NCBI GenBank assembly: GCA_019456195.1
Contig: VRUK01000058.1
Span: 1 to 34,835, forward strand
Length of the DNA: 34,835 nucleotides
Reading direction: 5' to 3'
From: Planctomycetota bacterium
Lineage (GTDB): Bacteria > Planctomycetota > Phycisphaerae > Sedimentisphaerales > Anaerobacaceae
The notes beneath the pieces are model-generated. The model was not told the origin of the DNA. It did no database searches and saw nothing but the letters and a program-made list of their open reading frames with translations. Position numbers and translations under genes: made by a program. Shown one piece after another: positions 26,249 through 34,821 of the stretch. Numbering within the stretch: position 1 is the first letter of the stretch; each line of letters starts with the position of its first letter.

Positions 26249-26634
26249 AATCCAATTGAAAATTCAAAAACTTCAAGAACTACCCCGACTGCAACCAGCC
26301 AATGTATGATACCTTGGCTGGATTCGGTTGTCCTCTTGTTTCACTTGTAATTTACAATCCTCTGTGCAAGTGATATTAAGATTCATTATATACACCTGAT
26401 GGTGGTCAAATCAAGGAATTATTCTATGAACGGGAAATTCTTGCGGTGCCGTGAATTGAACTATACCCTTATCCATTGTTGAGACAAAAACTTGGAATTG
26501 TTTAAGGTGGACTCATCAGACTAATCACGATTTGTTAAAATTGACGCACGGAGCACATTTTGGCTAATATTTGGATTAAATAAGTTGCTAAAGATAAGAG
26601 CAGGCACTTATAATACAATAGGTTATCAATTTAT
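26249..26634. other. Divergent intergenic region upstream of tRNA-Arg
   Basis: These 386 nt contain no gene I can support. They must hold the promoter of the minus-strand GT39-like gene and contain the tRNA-Arg promoter at the right end. The sequence is AT-rich from about 26400 on. Confidence 0.5.
26585..26614 (+). promoter_or_regulatory. Sigma-70-type promoter of tRNA-Arg
   Basis: A perfect -10 TATAAT at 26609-26614 lies 20 nt before the mature tRNA. TTGCTA at 26585-26590 stands 18 nt upstream as the -35. The position just ahead of a tRNA supports it. Confidence 0.6.
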
Positions 26635-26708
26635 GTCCCCGTAGCTCAATTGGATAGAGCGTTGGCCTCCGGAGCCAGAGGTTGTGCGTTCGAGTCGCAC
26701 CGGGGATA
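26635..26708 (+). tRNA. tRNA-Arg (CCG)
   Basis: A 74-nt cloverleaf. The acceptor is GTCCCCG with CGGGGAT (G1-T72 wobble) and discriminator A. The D-arm is GCTC/GAGC, and the anticodon stem TTGGC/GCCAG encloses CTCCGGA, giving anticodon CCG for Arg. The T-arm is GTGCG, TTCGAGT, CGCAC. U8 and A9 are normal. CCA is not encoded. Confidence 0.95.
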
Positions 26709-26967
26709 GTTGGTAAGTTTTTCCGAAACAAATGAAATCAACAACTTAGGGTGAAAAAAACAAAGCTTCGCAGGGAAAATGTTGCTTTTTTGGGTTAACT
26801 CCTTCGATGGCACAAAATAAAATTTACACATAATACTTGACGTTATCATTGTCGCAATGTGTCTTTCTATCTCCTGTCTTTTTTGGTAGAATTCTATGGG
26901 CAAGAGAGTTAGCATCAAGGATTACTCTTATGGCACACCGTGTGAACAGTTGGTGATCGAAGTGAAA

Positions 26968-26974
26968 AAGGAGA
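26968..26974 (+). promoter_or_regulatory. RBS fixing the fucosidase start
   Basis: AAGGAGA lies 5 nt before ATG 26980, which begins a good signal peptide. An in-frame ATG at 26896 would put 28 residues without signal-peptide character in front of it and has no Shine-Dalgarno sequence. Confidence 0.8.
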
Positions 26975-26979
26975 AGTAT

Positions 26980-28404
26980 ATGAAAAGAGCAACGTTTATT
27001 TTGTCAGTCAGTTTGGCGGCCGCCTTTTTCGTGACACAGATTTCTTCGGCGTGTGCTAAAGAAAAGGCTTCTCGCATAAACGACCCTCGTACCGAGACAG
27101 AAGAACACAGGAACACACGAATGCAGTGGTGGCGAGAGGGCCGCTTCGGCATGTTTGTTCACTGGGGATTATACTCCGGCCTGGCCGGAACGTGGAAGGA
27201 CAAGTCTGTCGGCGAGCGAGGCGGCATGGAATGGATCCAGCAGCGTGTCCGTGCGGACACATGGGAATATGCCCATGAGGCGGTTCCAAGCTTCCGTCCA
27301 AAGAAGGGGTTTGCCAGAAAGTGGGCGAGGCTTGCCCGAGAAGCCGGATGTCGATATGTGGTCTTCACCACCAAACACCATGACGGCTTCTGTCTGTTCA
27401 ATTCCAAATACACAACCTACGATGCCCATGACCTTGTGGGTCGTGACCTCTGTCGGGAGATAGTGGACGCTGTTCGCAAAGAGGGTCTGAAGGTTGGCTT
27501 CTATCACTCCGTTATAGACTGGCACCATCCCCAGTACGATTATCTCAAAGCCGACCAGCTACCCCATCCGCTAAAGGGTAAGCCGTCCCCGAACGGTCCC
27601 CGCAATCATGATGTTTATGTCGATTATCTCCATCATCAGGCACGCGAGCTTTTCTCAAACTACGGTCCCATTGATGTCCTCTGGTGGGACTATTCGAAAA
27701 AGGGCAACGAGGGTTCATTTTGGCGTGCTAACGAACTCATGGCCACCGCACGCAGCCTCCAGCCGGCCATTATCTCGAACAATCGCCTATATCACATCCC
27801 TCACATCGAAAAGGAAGATTCCGTGGATCGCCTTAGAACGTGGAAGCCGGAGCAAGGTGATTTTACCACGCCCGAACAGACTATTCCTTCCACCGGAATA
27901 CCCGGCGTTGATTGGGAGGTCTGCATGACGATGAACACGACATGGGGATATTCTGAACATGACCACGCATGGAAATCCCCTGAAATATTAATCCGCAATC
28001 TTGTTGATATTGTTTCGAAGGGCGGCAATTACTTGTTAAATATCGGTCCGAAAGGCGACGGCTCTATCCCTCAGGAAAGCATAGAGTCCATGCGAACCAT
28101 CGGCCGATGGATGGCTGCAAATGGTGAAGCTATTTACGGCACGACGGCCAGTCCGTTCGAGCGGCCGTCGTGGGGCAGGTACACCAGGAAGGCTGGAAAG
28201 CTCTATGTACATGTGTTTCAGTGGCCTGAGAATGGTGCTCTCCATGTTCCCGTTGGACAGCTGAACGTCACGCGTGTCTATTTGCTTGCCGACAAAAATC
28301 GAACCTTGTTGAAGACCGACAAAAGACCTGATGTGCTGGTAATTCATGTCCCAAGTAAAGCTCCCGACGACATCGTCTCGGTCGTTGTAATCGAGCATCA
28401 GTAA
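26980..28404 (+). CDS. Secreted GH29 alpha-L-fucosidase-like glycoside hydrolase
   Basis: A 474-residue protein. A signal peptide runs from MKRATF through a hydrophobic core to ACA at 24-26, the likely cleavage site. The GH29 barrel follows: RFGMFVHWG at 55-63 with H61, FTTKHHDGFCLF near 129-140 with H133/H134, and DVLWWD at 232-237, where D237 matches the usual nucleophile position (inferred from the family pattern LWxD). The acid/base residue varies within GH29 and was not identified. GNYLLNIGPKGDG is another family block. It hydrolyses alpha-L-fucosyl linkages from glycans, outside the cytoplasm. It lies 271 nt after tRNA-Arg and precedes a secreted beta-propeller gene, consistent with polysaccharide use. 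Confidence 0.9.
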   Translation: MKRATFILSVSLAAAFFVTQISSACAKEKASRINDPRTETEEHRNTRMQWWREGRFGMFVHWGLYSGLAGTWKDKSVGERGGMEWIQQRVRADTWEYAHEAVPSFRPKKGFARKWARLAREAGCRYVVFTTKHHDGFCLFNSKYTTYDAHDLVGRDLCREIVDAVRKEGLKVGFYHSVIDWHHPQYDYLKADQLPHPLKGKPSPNGPRNHDVYVDYLHHQARELFSNYGPIDVLWWDYSKKGNEGSFWRANELMATARSLQPAIISNNRLYHIPHIEKEDSVDRLRTWKPEQGDFTTPEQTIPSTGIPGVDWEVCMTMNTTWGYSEHDHAWKSPEILIRNLVDIVSKGGNYLLNIGPKGDGSIPQESIESMRTIGRWMAANGEAIYGTTASPFERPSWGRYTRKAGKLYVHVFQWPENGALHVPVGQLNVTRVYLLADKNRTLLKTDKRPDVLVIHVPSKAPDDIVSVVVIEHQ

Positions 28405-28461
28405 TGAAATCAAATTCATGTTCATCTGTTTATATAGGATTATAACAATACCAACGTAAGG

Positions 28462-28490
28462 TTGACTCGTAGGTCAATATCAGCTAAAAT
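28462..28490 (+). promoter_or_regulatory. Sigma-70-type promoter of the PQQ-like propeller gene
   Basis: TTGACT at 28462-28467 and TAAAAT at 28485-28490 are separated by exactly 17 nt, with five of six consensus matches in each box. The start codon lies 80 nt downstream. This suggests the propeller gene is transcribed independently of the fucosidase. Confidence 0.6.
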
Positions 28491-28570
28491 GAATCGGACT
28501 TGGCTCTCGTGCATTCGCATAGCTAAACTGATACAAGCTGCAAATATGAGGTAGGTAGAAAGGGCTCTAA

Positions 28571-30100
28571 ATGATGGACATTGCAAGGACCCGGAAAGCT
28601 GTCTGCTACAAACAAAAAGCTCAGAAGATTATCTATCAGGTACTGATCTCAGAATTGTTGCTTCTTACTCTCGTTGGAACATTGTGCCATGCAGCCAACG
28701 AGCAGTCCGCTTTACCGGATATATTTCGCAGCGAGGATTTGTTGTGGGAAATCCGACTTGGGACCCATCAATACACAATTCCGAAAATTGATAGAGGCCG
28801 AATATTCATAGGCACGAATGATATTGCACTCAAACATCCTGCCGTAAAAAGAACCGGTGGTGGAATCCTTATGGCTCTCGACCAGGCCACAGGCGAAATG
28901 ATCTGGCAAATGCCGATTCCTCGCTATATGGAAGGCACGAAGGCGCCATACCATTTCAATCAGTGGAAGTGTGGCATCTGTTCGAGCCCGGCGCTCGACG
29001 GCAACCGATTGTATATCGTAGGCCCTCGCGGCGACATTCTCTGCCTGGATCGCAATGGTCAGGAAGATGGCAATAACGGGCCATTCCGCAAAGAAACCGA
29101 GTATATGGGACTTCCGAAGAATTCACCTTATCAACTTACTCGAGCCGATGGCGACATCATCTGGCAATTTAATATGATTACGAAAATTGGAGCTGTACCG
29201 CACGATGTCTGCGGAAATTCACCACTGATCCACGGAGACTTCCTGTATGCCTCATCTTCCAACGGTATGGATGATAAGCACAAGTTCATTGCCAACCCGC
29301 TCGCTCCAAGCCTGATAGTGCTCGACAAATATACAGGTCAACTTGTAGCAACAGACGGCGAACTGATCGGCAAGCGAATGTTCCACGGCCACTGGTCCTC
29401 ACCGGTAGCTACTCAGGTAAATGGGCAGGCAATAATTCTCTTCGGAGGCGGAGATGGTGTACTGTATGCTTTCGAGCCTTATGTACCGTCAAACGCTGAC
29501 GACAAAATACGGACGTTGAAGAAAATCTGGCAGTATGACTGCAACCCGGCAGACTATCGCCGAAGAAATGGCCGGGACATACCCTACGCAAGGCATAGCA
29601 ATAAAAGCTCCGATGGGCCCAGCGAGATTATTGCAACGCCTATCGTTGATAAGGGACGAATCTATGCGACTATCGGGCAAAGCCCTGTCCATGGGAAGGG
29701 TCAAGGTATGCTGTCCTGCATCGACGCTGCGACAGGTCGGAAAATATGGGATAGCCGCCGATTAGATCGCAGCATTTTGACATTAGAGATTCATAATGGA
29801 TTATTGTATGCACCCGATTTGACTGGCCGACTTCATTGTTTCAATGCCGAAACAGGACAGCACTACTGGCAGCATGAACTCGAAGGCGGTGTCTGGTGCG
29901 CCTCACCACTCGTCGTCGATGGCAAGGTCTATATCAGCACCGAAGAAAGTGTATTATGGGTGCTCAAAGCTTCTCGCCAAAAAGAGGTCATCTCCCGTTC
30001 TCGCCTTAGATCCATTGCCATAACCCCGGTCGTTCACGATGGCGTATTCTATCTTCCCACACAGAAAAGGCTTTTTGCCGTCAAATTGAATACACACTGA
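28571..30100 (+). CDS. Secreted PQQ-like beta-propeller repeat protein
   Basis: A 509-residue protein with a basic N-terminus and a hydrophobic segment near 22-41 (VLISELLLLTLVGTLCHA), a signal peptide or anchor. The rest is made of PQQ-type blades: GGGILMALDQATGEMIW, then DGNRLYIVGPRGDILCLD, LIVLDKYTGQLVATDG, GMLSCIDAATGRKIWDS, GRLHCFNAETGQHYWQ and VDGKVYISTEESVLWVLKAS. The pattern of LYAxDxxTGxxxW is clear. Such proteins (BamB or quinoprotein-like) are common as secreted proteins in planctomycetes; most have no proven enzyme activity and no PQQ ligands could be assigned here. AAAGGG precedes the paired ATG ATG start. Confidence 0.85.
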   Translation: MMDIARTRKAVCYKQKAQKIIYQVLISELLLLTLVGTLCHAANEQSALPDIFRSEDLLWEIRLGTHQYTIPKIDRGRIFIGTNDIALKHPAVKRTGGGILMALDQATGEMIWQMPIPRYMEGTKAPYHFNQWKCGICSSPALDGNRLYIVGPRGDILCLDRNGQEDGNNGPFRKETEYMGLPKNSPYQLTRADGDIIWQFNMITKIGAVPHDVCGNSPLIHGDFLYASSSNGMDDKHKFIANPLAPSLIVLDKYTGQLVATDGELIGKRMFHGHWSSPVATQVNGQAIILFGGGDGVLYAFEPYVPSNADDKIRTLKKIWQYDCNPADYRRRNGRDIPYARHSNKSSDGPSEIIATPIVDKGRIYATIGQSPVHGKGQGMLSCIDAATGRKIWDSRRLDRSILTLEIHNGLLYAPDLTGRLHCFNAETGQHYWQHELEGGVWCASPLVVDGKVYISTEESVLWVLKASRQKEVISRSRLRSIAITPVVHDGVFYLPTQKRLFAVKLNTH

Positions 30101-30182
30101 TTGGCAATCCGTTTCAGGATTGAAGGGGGATATGCTGTTCGACCCGGCGTTGATGTTCGCTATGTTTAGGTTGTTTTGATTT

Positions 30183-30188
30183 GGAGGT
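30183..30188 (+). promoter_or_regulatory. RBS fixing the BNR-protein start
   Basis: GGAGGT lies 4 nt before ATG 30193. A TTG at 30181 is in frame but lies within this site, so it cannot be the main start. Confidence 0.8.
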
Positions 30189-30192
30189 CTCA

Positions 30193-32649
30193 ATGAAAAG
30201 GAATCCGTCTATGACAAAATACATTGGGTTTCCCTGTTTCTTCAGACTACGGAAATATATCTCAACTGCATTCTTCTCTTTACTTCTTTTTTGGGTTGTT
30301 TTCTCGTGCTCCCGAACGTATGGAAAAGAACAACACGCAATGACTATGCGACTTGGTGGATGTGGGGGAGTTTATTTTTATGCTTCAGCGGGTGAATTGT
30401 GGGTCGAGGTGGAAAAACAGGATCTCAACATACGCCGAAACAAGACCCATTTGCATGCTCTCCTTTTAGCCCCTGATCGTAGTGTAGTCGATGAGGCATG
30501 GATTGGTGATGACAGACAACCGGCCGGAAGCGGCCCGGGACCTGTACAACGCGTATTACTACGTACAAAGGTTGAGCGGCCCGGTGTGTATGGATTGAAC
30601 ATTACCGTTACTGAAGATCGCTATGGTGAAAATGTTTCATGGGGATTCAGAAGCAACTGCCGGAAATATCTGGTTGAGACGTCGCGAGGGCACAAGGATG
30701 CACGCCATGAGGAACCTCTTGTTTTCCGTAACGCCGGCTCCGAAGGCGATGTTGTATTTATGCCGGGTATCAAGCCGTTTTCTATAGAAGTGAGTGGCTT
30801 GTCAAAAAGTGCTGAAAATTTGCTCGTTTACGACGGGGACGGTGGAAAAATAAAGATACTCCCCGTATCGCCGGAGGGTAAGGTACGTCATGAATTTCCC
30901 GCTGACAATTCACGCGAAGAAAAGTTGTGGCGATTACATTTGGACGACGCTCAGGCCGTAATCAACATTGACGGTGTAACTCGCTGGAACAAAGGTGATA
31001 TCTGGGAGAATCTTTCTTTGTGGACACCGGATGTATCTTCCTGGTTTGGCTTTCATGAAAACCGGTGGCTGCTGACTCCATACAGCCGGAATGTTTATGG
31101 CGGTACCGGCAGTGAGGCTGCGATCAACTTTACTGTACATAATAACAGCCCGGTACCAAAGCATGTGAAACTGTCGTTAGAGTTTGATGACAATGTTGCT
31201 TGGTCAGTTGAATTACCGACAACCGAAGTCATACTCGAGGCGAACTCCTCTGCGCAGGTACCGCTTGCGTATAGAGTGCCATCGAAAGGTACCCAGTGGA
31301 AGTGTTATGTCCGGGCATCCGTTCTCGATGAAACTGGATTTTCAACATGGTCATCGGTGACACTGCACCGTGGAATCGCTCCGGCGCAGTCGCCCATAAA
31401 AATGCCTATAAAGCTTGAACCATATCGACACGAAAATGAGCAGTTCGGGTATCTACCTGAGTACCCTCTTGACAACCAGGTCTATTTCGATATGGAAAAC
31501 CGGCCTTTTGTTATTTCAAACGATGGTGTGTTTTTCCTGCGCGATAATGCCTGGATTAAAACCACCAGTGCGCATCGTGCCGATACTAACGGGATCATCC
31601 CAATCAGACCTGTTGGCACCAAAATTGCCTTCGACTGGGATAACGATGTGTATTTATTGGGACGGGATAATGGTTCGACCGTCCTTTTCCGCTCCGGTGA
31701 TCATGGTGCGACTTTCACCGCATGGCCTGTTCCGGGTTCGGGCGGTTTCGATATCGAGCAGTTTTCCGGGCACAACATAATAAACGGCCCACCCCCTCTG
31801 GCGTGTTTCCATGAGACGGCGAAAGATCCGAAATTAATATGGCGCCGCATAAATGACCTCGATCTGATACTGCCGGCCAAGAAAGCTGACGGCTCAATCG
31901 TTATGGGCGATCCCATAGCTGTTTCGAAAAAGTGCATTGGTCTTTCCGCTCATTCGGGAATACCCTCCACAATCGTATCGCGGGGAGATAAGGTTCATAT
32001 TGCGTGGGGTGAAGCGACACTCCCCCAGGAGAAAGCACCGGGTGTACCTACTTATGTGGCAACATATAGCCGCTCAACGGGAGAACTTGGTTCGCCTGCA
32101 CTCCTCGGGTATGGCCCCCCGGCGAATGATGTACATAATTCGCCGTGTATAACCATGGACAGCAAAGGCTATCTCCACGTGCTGATCGGCACTCACGGCC
32201 GCACCTTCAAATATGTTCGGTCAGTGTCGTCCAACAATGCAAGCGGCGGCTGGACAGAAGCCGAAGATGTCAGATCCGGCCTTCGCCAAACCTATGTCGG
32301 CATGGTCTGCAGCCCTGATAACGCTCTGCATCTGGTTTTTCGACTGTGGCTGACTGACAATAAGTATTACCCTGCGAGTCATTATGCTAACCTGGCCTAC
32401 ATGAGTAAGCTGCCGGGAAAGAAATGGTCAGATGCCTTGCCCATGGTTGTCGCTCCGTTCTCGGAGTACAGTATTTTCTACCATCGGCTGACCATCGACA
32501 GGAAGGGTGCATTATTCCTTTCTTACGACTATTGGTCAACGTTTTGGTTCTATCGTACTGACCACCGTGGGAACCGCCGATCGCTCTTGATGTCGCCGGA
32601 CAGTGGTAAAACCTGGAAACTTGCGCCCTCATCCGAATTCCTGCAATAA
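30193..32649 (+). CDS. Secreted BNR/Asp-box repeat protein (sialidase-like propeller)
   Basis: An 818-residue protein. The N-terminal 45 residues have a basic region and a hydrophobic core ending VVFSCS, an export signal with a possible but imperfect lipobox. Residues 60-400 are beta-rich without a recognised catalytic motif and include an N-terminal jelly-roll-like part and an Ig-like stretch (NFTVHNNSPVPKHVKLSLEF). The C-terminal half is a BNR_4-like propeller: Asp-boxes SGDHGATFTAW and SPDSGKTWKL, and the block HNSPCITMDSKGYLHVLIGT. This fold binds or cleaves glycans; sialidase catalytic arginines were not traced, so the activity is open. It follows the propeller gene by 92 nt, and co-transcription is possible. 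Confidence 0.78.
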   Translation: MKRNPSMTKYIGFPCFFRLRKYISTAFFSLLLFWVVFSCSRTYGKEQHAMTMRLGGCGGVYFYASAGELWVEVEKQDLNIRRNKTHLHALLLAPDRSVVDEAWIGDDRQPAGSGPGPVQRVLLRTKVERPGVYGLNITVTEDRYGENVSWGFRSNCRKYLVETSRGHKDARHEEPLVFRNAGSEGDVVFMPGIKPFSIEVSGLSKSAENLLVYDGDGGKIKILPVSPEGKVRHEFPADNSREEKLWRLHLDDAQAVINIDGVTRWNKGDIWENLSLWTPDVSSWFGFHENRWLLTPYSRNVYGGTGSEAAINFTVHNNSPVPKHVKLSLEFDDNVAWSVELPTTEVILEANSSAQVPLAYRVPSKGTQWKCYVRASVLDETGFSTWSSVTLHRGIAPAQSPIKMPIKLEPYRHENEQFGYLPEYPLDNQVYFDMENRPFVISNDGVFFLRDNAWIKTTSAHRADTNGIIPIRPVGTKIAFDWDNDVYLLGRDNGSTVLFRSGDHGATFTAWPVPGSGGFDIEQFSGHNIINGPPPLACFHETAKDPKLIWRRINDLDLILPAKKADGSIVMGDPIAVSKKCIGLSAHSGIPSTIVSRGDKVHIAWGEATLPQEKAPGVPTYVATYSRSTGELGSPALLGYGPPANDVHNSPCITMDSKGYLHVLIGTHGRTFKYVRSVSSNNASGGWTEAEDVRSGLRQTYVGMVCSPDNALHLVFRLWLTDNKYYPASHYANLAYMSKLPGKKWSDALPMVVAPFSEYSIFYHRLTIDRKGALFLSYDYWSTFWFYRTDHRGNRRSLLMSPDSGKTWKLAPSSEFLQ

Positions 32650-32751
32650 AAACAATTTTAACCAACAGAACTATTTTGATAACGATGGCTCCTATTGGCT
32701 GTTGATTATGTAAAAACTTTACATATTTCGAAATACTCAGCGTATTCTTGC

Positions 32752-32780
32752 TTGACAGGCTCAGTAAAAGTCTATATTTA
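32752..32780 (+). promoter_or_regulatory. Promoter of the HU-like gene
   Basis: A perfect -35 TTGACA at 32752-32757 is followed by TATATT at 32773-32778 (15-nt spacer) or TATTTA at 32775-32780 (17-nt spacer). It lies about 85 nt before the HU-like start codon, after a 100-nt gap from the BNR gene. Confidence 0.6.
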
Positions 32781-32865
32781 AGTGTATTATTGATTGTTGA
32801 CTCGGTAGAAACCGTAGTCTAAAGGATTGTTGTCTCTAATTTTTTCATAGTAAGGAGAGTATATT

Positions 32866-33189
32866 ATGGCAAAGAAGAAGGTAGCTGCTAAGCCAATGAC
32901 CAAGAGTGAGATCGTATCTGGGATCGCTGATGAGACAGGGTTGACGAAGAAGGATGTTAATTCTGTGTTTGAAGCAATGGCTGCACAAATTAAAAAGAGT
33001 CTCGGTCGAAGCGGTGTCGGTGCATACGCCGTGCCCGGCTTGATGAAGCTGGTCGTACAGCGAAAACCTGCAACCAAGGCTCGTAAGGGTATCAATCCCT
33101 TCACCGGCGAAGAAACTATGTTCAAGGCCAAGCCGGCGCGTAATGTTGTGAAGATTCGTCCGCTTAAGAATCTAAAAGATATGGTTTGA
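32866..33189 (+). CDS. HU/IHF-family DNA-binding protein, planctomycete type
   Basis: A 107-residue basic protein. The short Lys/Ala-rich leader MAKKKVAAKP precedes the HU fold: MTKSEIVSGIADETGLTKKD for helices 1 and 2, VPGLMKLVVQRKPATKARKG for the first beta strands, NPFTGEETMFKAKPARNVVKIRP for the DNA-binding arm and last strand. The typical HU arm motif RNP is replaced by INPFTGE, as in HU-like proteins of planctomycetes. It binds and bends DNA as a dimer and organises the nucleoid. AAGGAGAG sits well before the ATG. It has its own promoter and terminator, so it is a single-gene unit. Confidence 0.92.
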   Translation: MAKKKVAAKPMTKSEIVSGIADETGLTKKDVNSVFEAMAAQIKKSLGRSGVGAYAVPGLMKLVVQRKPATKARKGINPFTGEETMFKAKPARNVVKIRPLKNLKDMV

Positions 33190-33216
33190 CCTTTGGAAGT
33201 ATTCAGACAGGCTAAA

Positions 33217-33256
33217 CAGGCCCGCATTATGTCATCATTTTGTGGGCCTGTTTTTT
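33217..33256 (+). terminator. Rho-independent terminator after the HU-like gene
   Basis: CAGGCCCGCA (33217-33226) pairs with TGTGGGCCTG (33241-33250) over 10 bp with one G-T, around a 14-nt loop, and is followed by six Ts. It lies 27 nt after the stop codon. Confidence 0.92.
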
Positions 33257-33377
33257 AGCTTGATTTTGTAGAACAATTACACTCGCCACATCAATAACTG
33301 TATTGTACGAATTGTTTAGGCCATCGACGGTTATTTTATAGATACGACCATCACTTTCGCCGGATCTTTATGTCTGC

Positions 33378-34640
33378 TCAATTCGCACGAACGTCATAGG
33401 CGTAAAGGTCCTGGCCACACCGGATATAGAGCCTTCGTCCGCAAACAACGGGATGCGCAAGATAGGAGTTGACCGGCTTCCTTTTCATCTCGAATCGGCT
33501 GACCATGTCGAATCCGTCGTGGGTGACGGCCATCAGGTGCATCGAACCCTGGAAGTTCAGAGCATAGATCATTCCGTCGGCATAGGTGATGCCTACTTTG
33601 CCCAGTGTCCTGTCGAGTTTGATGGTCTTGCCTGTGAGAAAGTCAACGCAGTAGAAACACCTTCCACCCTGTCGACATGCGCTGCCGTACAGTTTGCCGT
33701 CTATCAGAACAGTCCCGCTGTGGCAGTCGTCCAGGTCCCGCCGATGCCATATAGTAGAGGCTGTACGTGAACCGGAGTCGGTTTTCAGCAGGGTGCCACC
33801 TGAAGAGTGTCCACAGGCGATAAAAACATAGCCGTCATGGAATACAGGTCTCAGGGCATTCTGCGGCGACATGGGCACGAAAGTCGCCGACCAAACGAGC
33901 TTGCCGGTTTCGACGTTCAGACCGAAGACTGATCTTTGTGTCATGTTGATCAACTGGCGAATGCCACCGTGTGTCACGACAATCCCGGAGCAGTAAGCAG
34001 CGGAGTGTTCAATCTCAGTATTAATCCAGAGGGTTTTTCCCGTGCGTTTGTCCAGGGCAACAACTCGGCCTTTCGGCCCGCCGGGCATGCACAAAACCTT
34101 GTCGCCATCTACAATCACATTCTCTGCGAAAGCCCAGATACCGAACTTTGCATCGAATTTGGATTTCAGGTCCACTGCCCAAAGCGGTTTGCCAGACTTT
34201 GCCTCGTACGCTGCCAGCCTGCCATCCGGATTCATGTGATACAGAGCTCCGTCGTTGTAAGTCGGCGTCGCACGTGAACCCGGGCTTGGCCCGCGCCATG
34301 CTTTACCATTGGGCATCTTCCACAACAGCTTGCCATTCATGTCGAGTGCCATGACCATTTCCTCGCGGCCAGCGTCGCCGGCTGTAAAGATCATCCCCTT
34401 GGCGATTGCCACTCCCGAAAATCCTTTACCGCATTGCGAATATTTCCAGAGCAATTGTGGTCCGCCTTCGGGCCATTTCTTCAAGAGGCCTTTATCGGAG
34501 GATATGTTCTTCCGGCCGGCGCCGTGAAACTCGGGCCAGCCTGGACTGCTGCTGATGTTACTGGCGGACGACGATGGAACTTGGATGGAAGCCGCGACTA
34601 TTAGCGCCAGAGTTGTAGCTATGATCCGTTTTGTTTTCAT
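33378..34640 (-). CDS. Secreted PQQ-like beta-propeller protein
   Basis: A 420-residue protein starting MKTKRIIATTLALIVAASIQ, a good signal peptide ending near SSSAS. PGWPEFHGAGRKNIS is the usual opening of planctomycete BamB/PQQ-like propellers (WP.FRGP.. type). Blades include MVMALDMNGKLLWKM, GRLAAYEAKSGKPLWAV, GRVVALDKRTGKTLWIN, FGLNVETGKLVWSA and CVDFLTGKTIKL. It probably acts outside the cytoplasm; no catalytic residues can be assigned. The start is ATG 34640: AAGGAGA at 34645-34651 precedes it, whereas the longer frame from 34730 lacks a site and would bury the signal peptide. It converges on the HU-like gene, whose terminator separates them. Confidence 0.88.
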   Translation of the reverse strand: MKTKRIIATTLALIVAASIQVPSSSASNISSSPGWPEFHGAGRKNISSDKGLLKKWPEGGPQLLWKYSQCGKGFSGVAIAKGMIFTAGDAGREEMVMALDMNGKLLWKMPNGKAWRGPSPGSRATPTYNDGALYHMNPDGRLAAYEAKSGKPLWAVDLKSKFDAKFGIWAFAENVIVDGDKVLCMPGGPKGRVVALDKRTGKTLWINTEIEHSAAYCSGIVVTHGGIRQLINMTQRSVFGLNVETGKLVWSATFVPMSPQNALRPVFHDGYVFIACGHSSGGTLLKTDSGSRTASTIWHRRDLDDCHSGTVLIDGKLYGSACRQGGRCFYCVDFLTGKTIKLDRTLGKVGITYADGMIYALNFQGSMHLMAVTHDGFDMVSRFEMKRKPVNSYLAHPVVCGRRLYIRCGQDLYAYDVRAN

Positions 34641-34644
34641 GATT

Positions 34645-34651
34645 TCTCCTT
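34645..34651 (-). promoter_or_regulatory. RBS fixing the start of the minus-strand PQQ-like gene
   Basis: On the minus strand AAGGAGA lies 4 nt before ATG 34640, the first codon of a clear signal peptide. Confidence 0.8.
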
Positions 34652-34747
34652 CCTGGCCAATAGTATTTTGTACACACTGTTCATGACATTGTAACAAGAA
34701 TGTTCCTCTGATGAAACCAATTCGTTGCACGGCCTTTCCTTTTTGAA

Positions 34748-34821
34748 ATTGGCTTTGATTGGGTTTGAATTGGCTTTGTTTTTGGCTTTATTGGGTTTGA
34801 ATTGGGTTTGAATTGGCTTTG
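34748..34821. repeat. Imperfect tandem repeat of 10-11 nt units
   Basis: Seven head-to-tail units alternate between ATTGGGTTTGA (34758, 34790, 34801) and ATTGGCTTTG (34748, 34769, 34812), with one degenerate unit at 34779. On the minus strand it reads as TCAAACCCAAT/CAAAGCCAAT and lies about 110 nt upstream of the PQQ-like gene. There are no spacers, so it is not a CRISPR array. Confidence 0.8.

Noticed and set aside
26823..26849. TTTACA/TATCAT promoter for the fucosidase gene
   Set aside because: The spacer is only 15 nt and both boxes are weak; not better than chance in AT-rich DNA.
28036..28425. 129-residue minus-strand open frame over the fucosidase 3' end
   Set aside because: It is antisense to conserved GH29 sequence and has no start signal.
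32710..32722. GTAAA/TTTAC inverted repeat upstream of the HU-like promoter
   Set aside because: Only 5 bp per arm and AT-rich; expected by chance at this length.
32787..33227. 146-residue open frame on the minus strand over the HU-like gene
   Set aside because: The + strand frame is an unmistakable HU protein with Shine-Dalgarno sequence, promoter and terminator; the opposite frame has no ribosome site and no family resemblance.
34748..34821. CRISPR array
   Set aside because: Units of 10-11 nt are directly adjacent with no spacers, and no cas gene is present.
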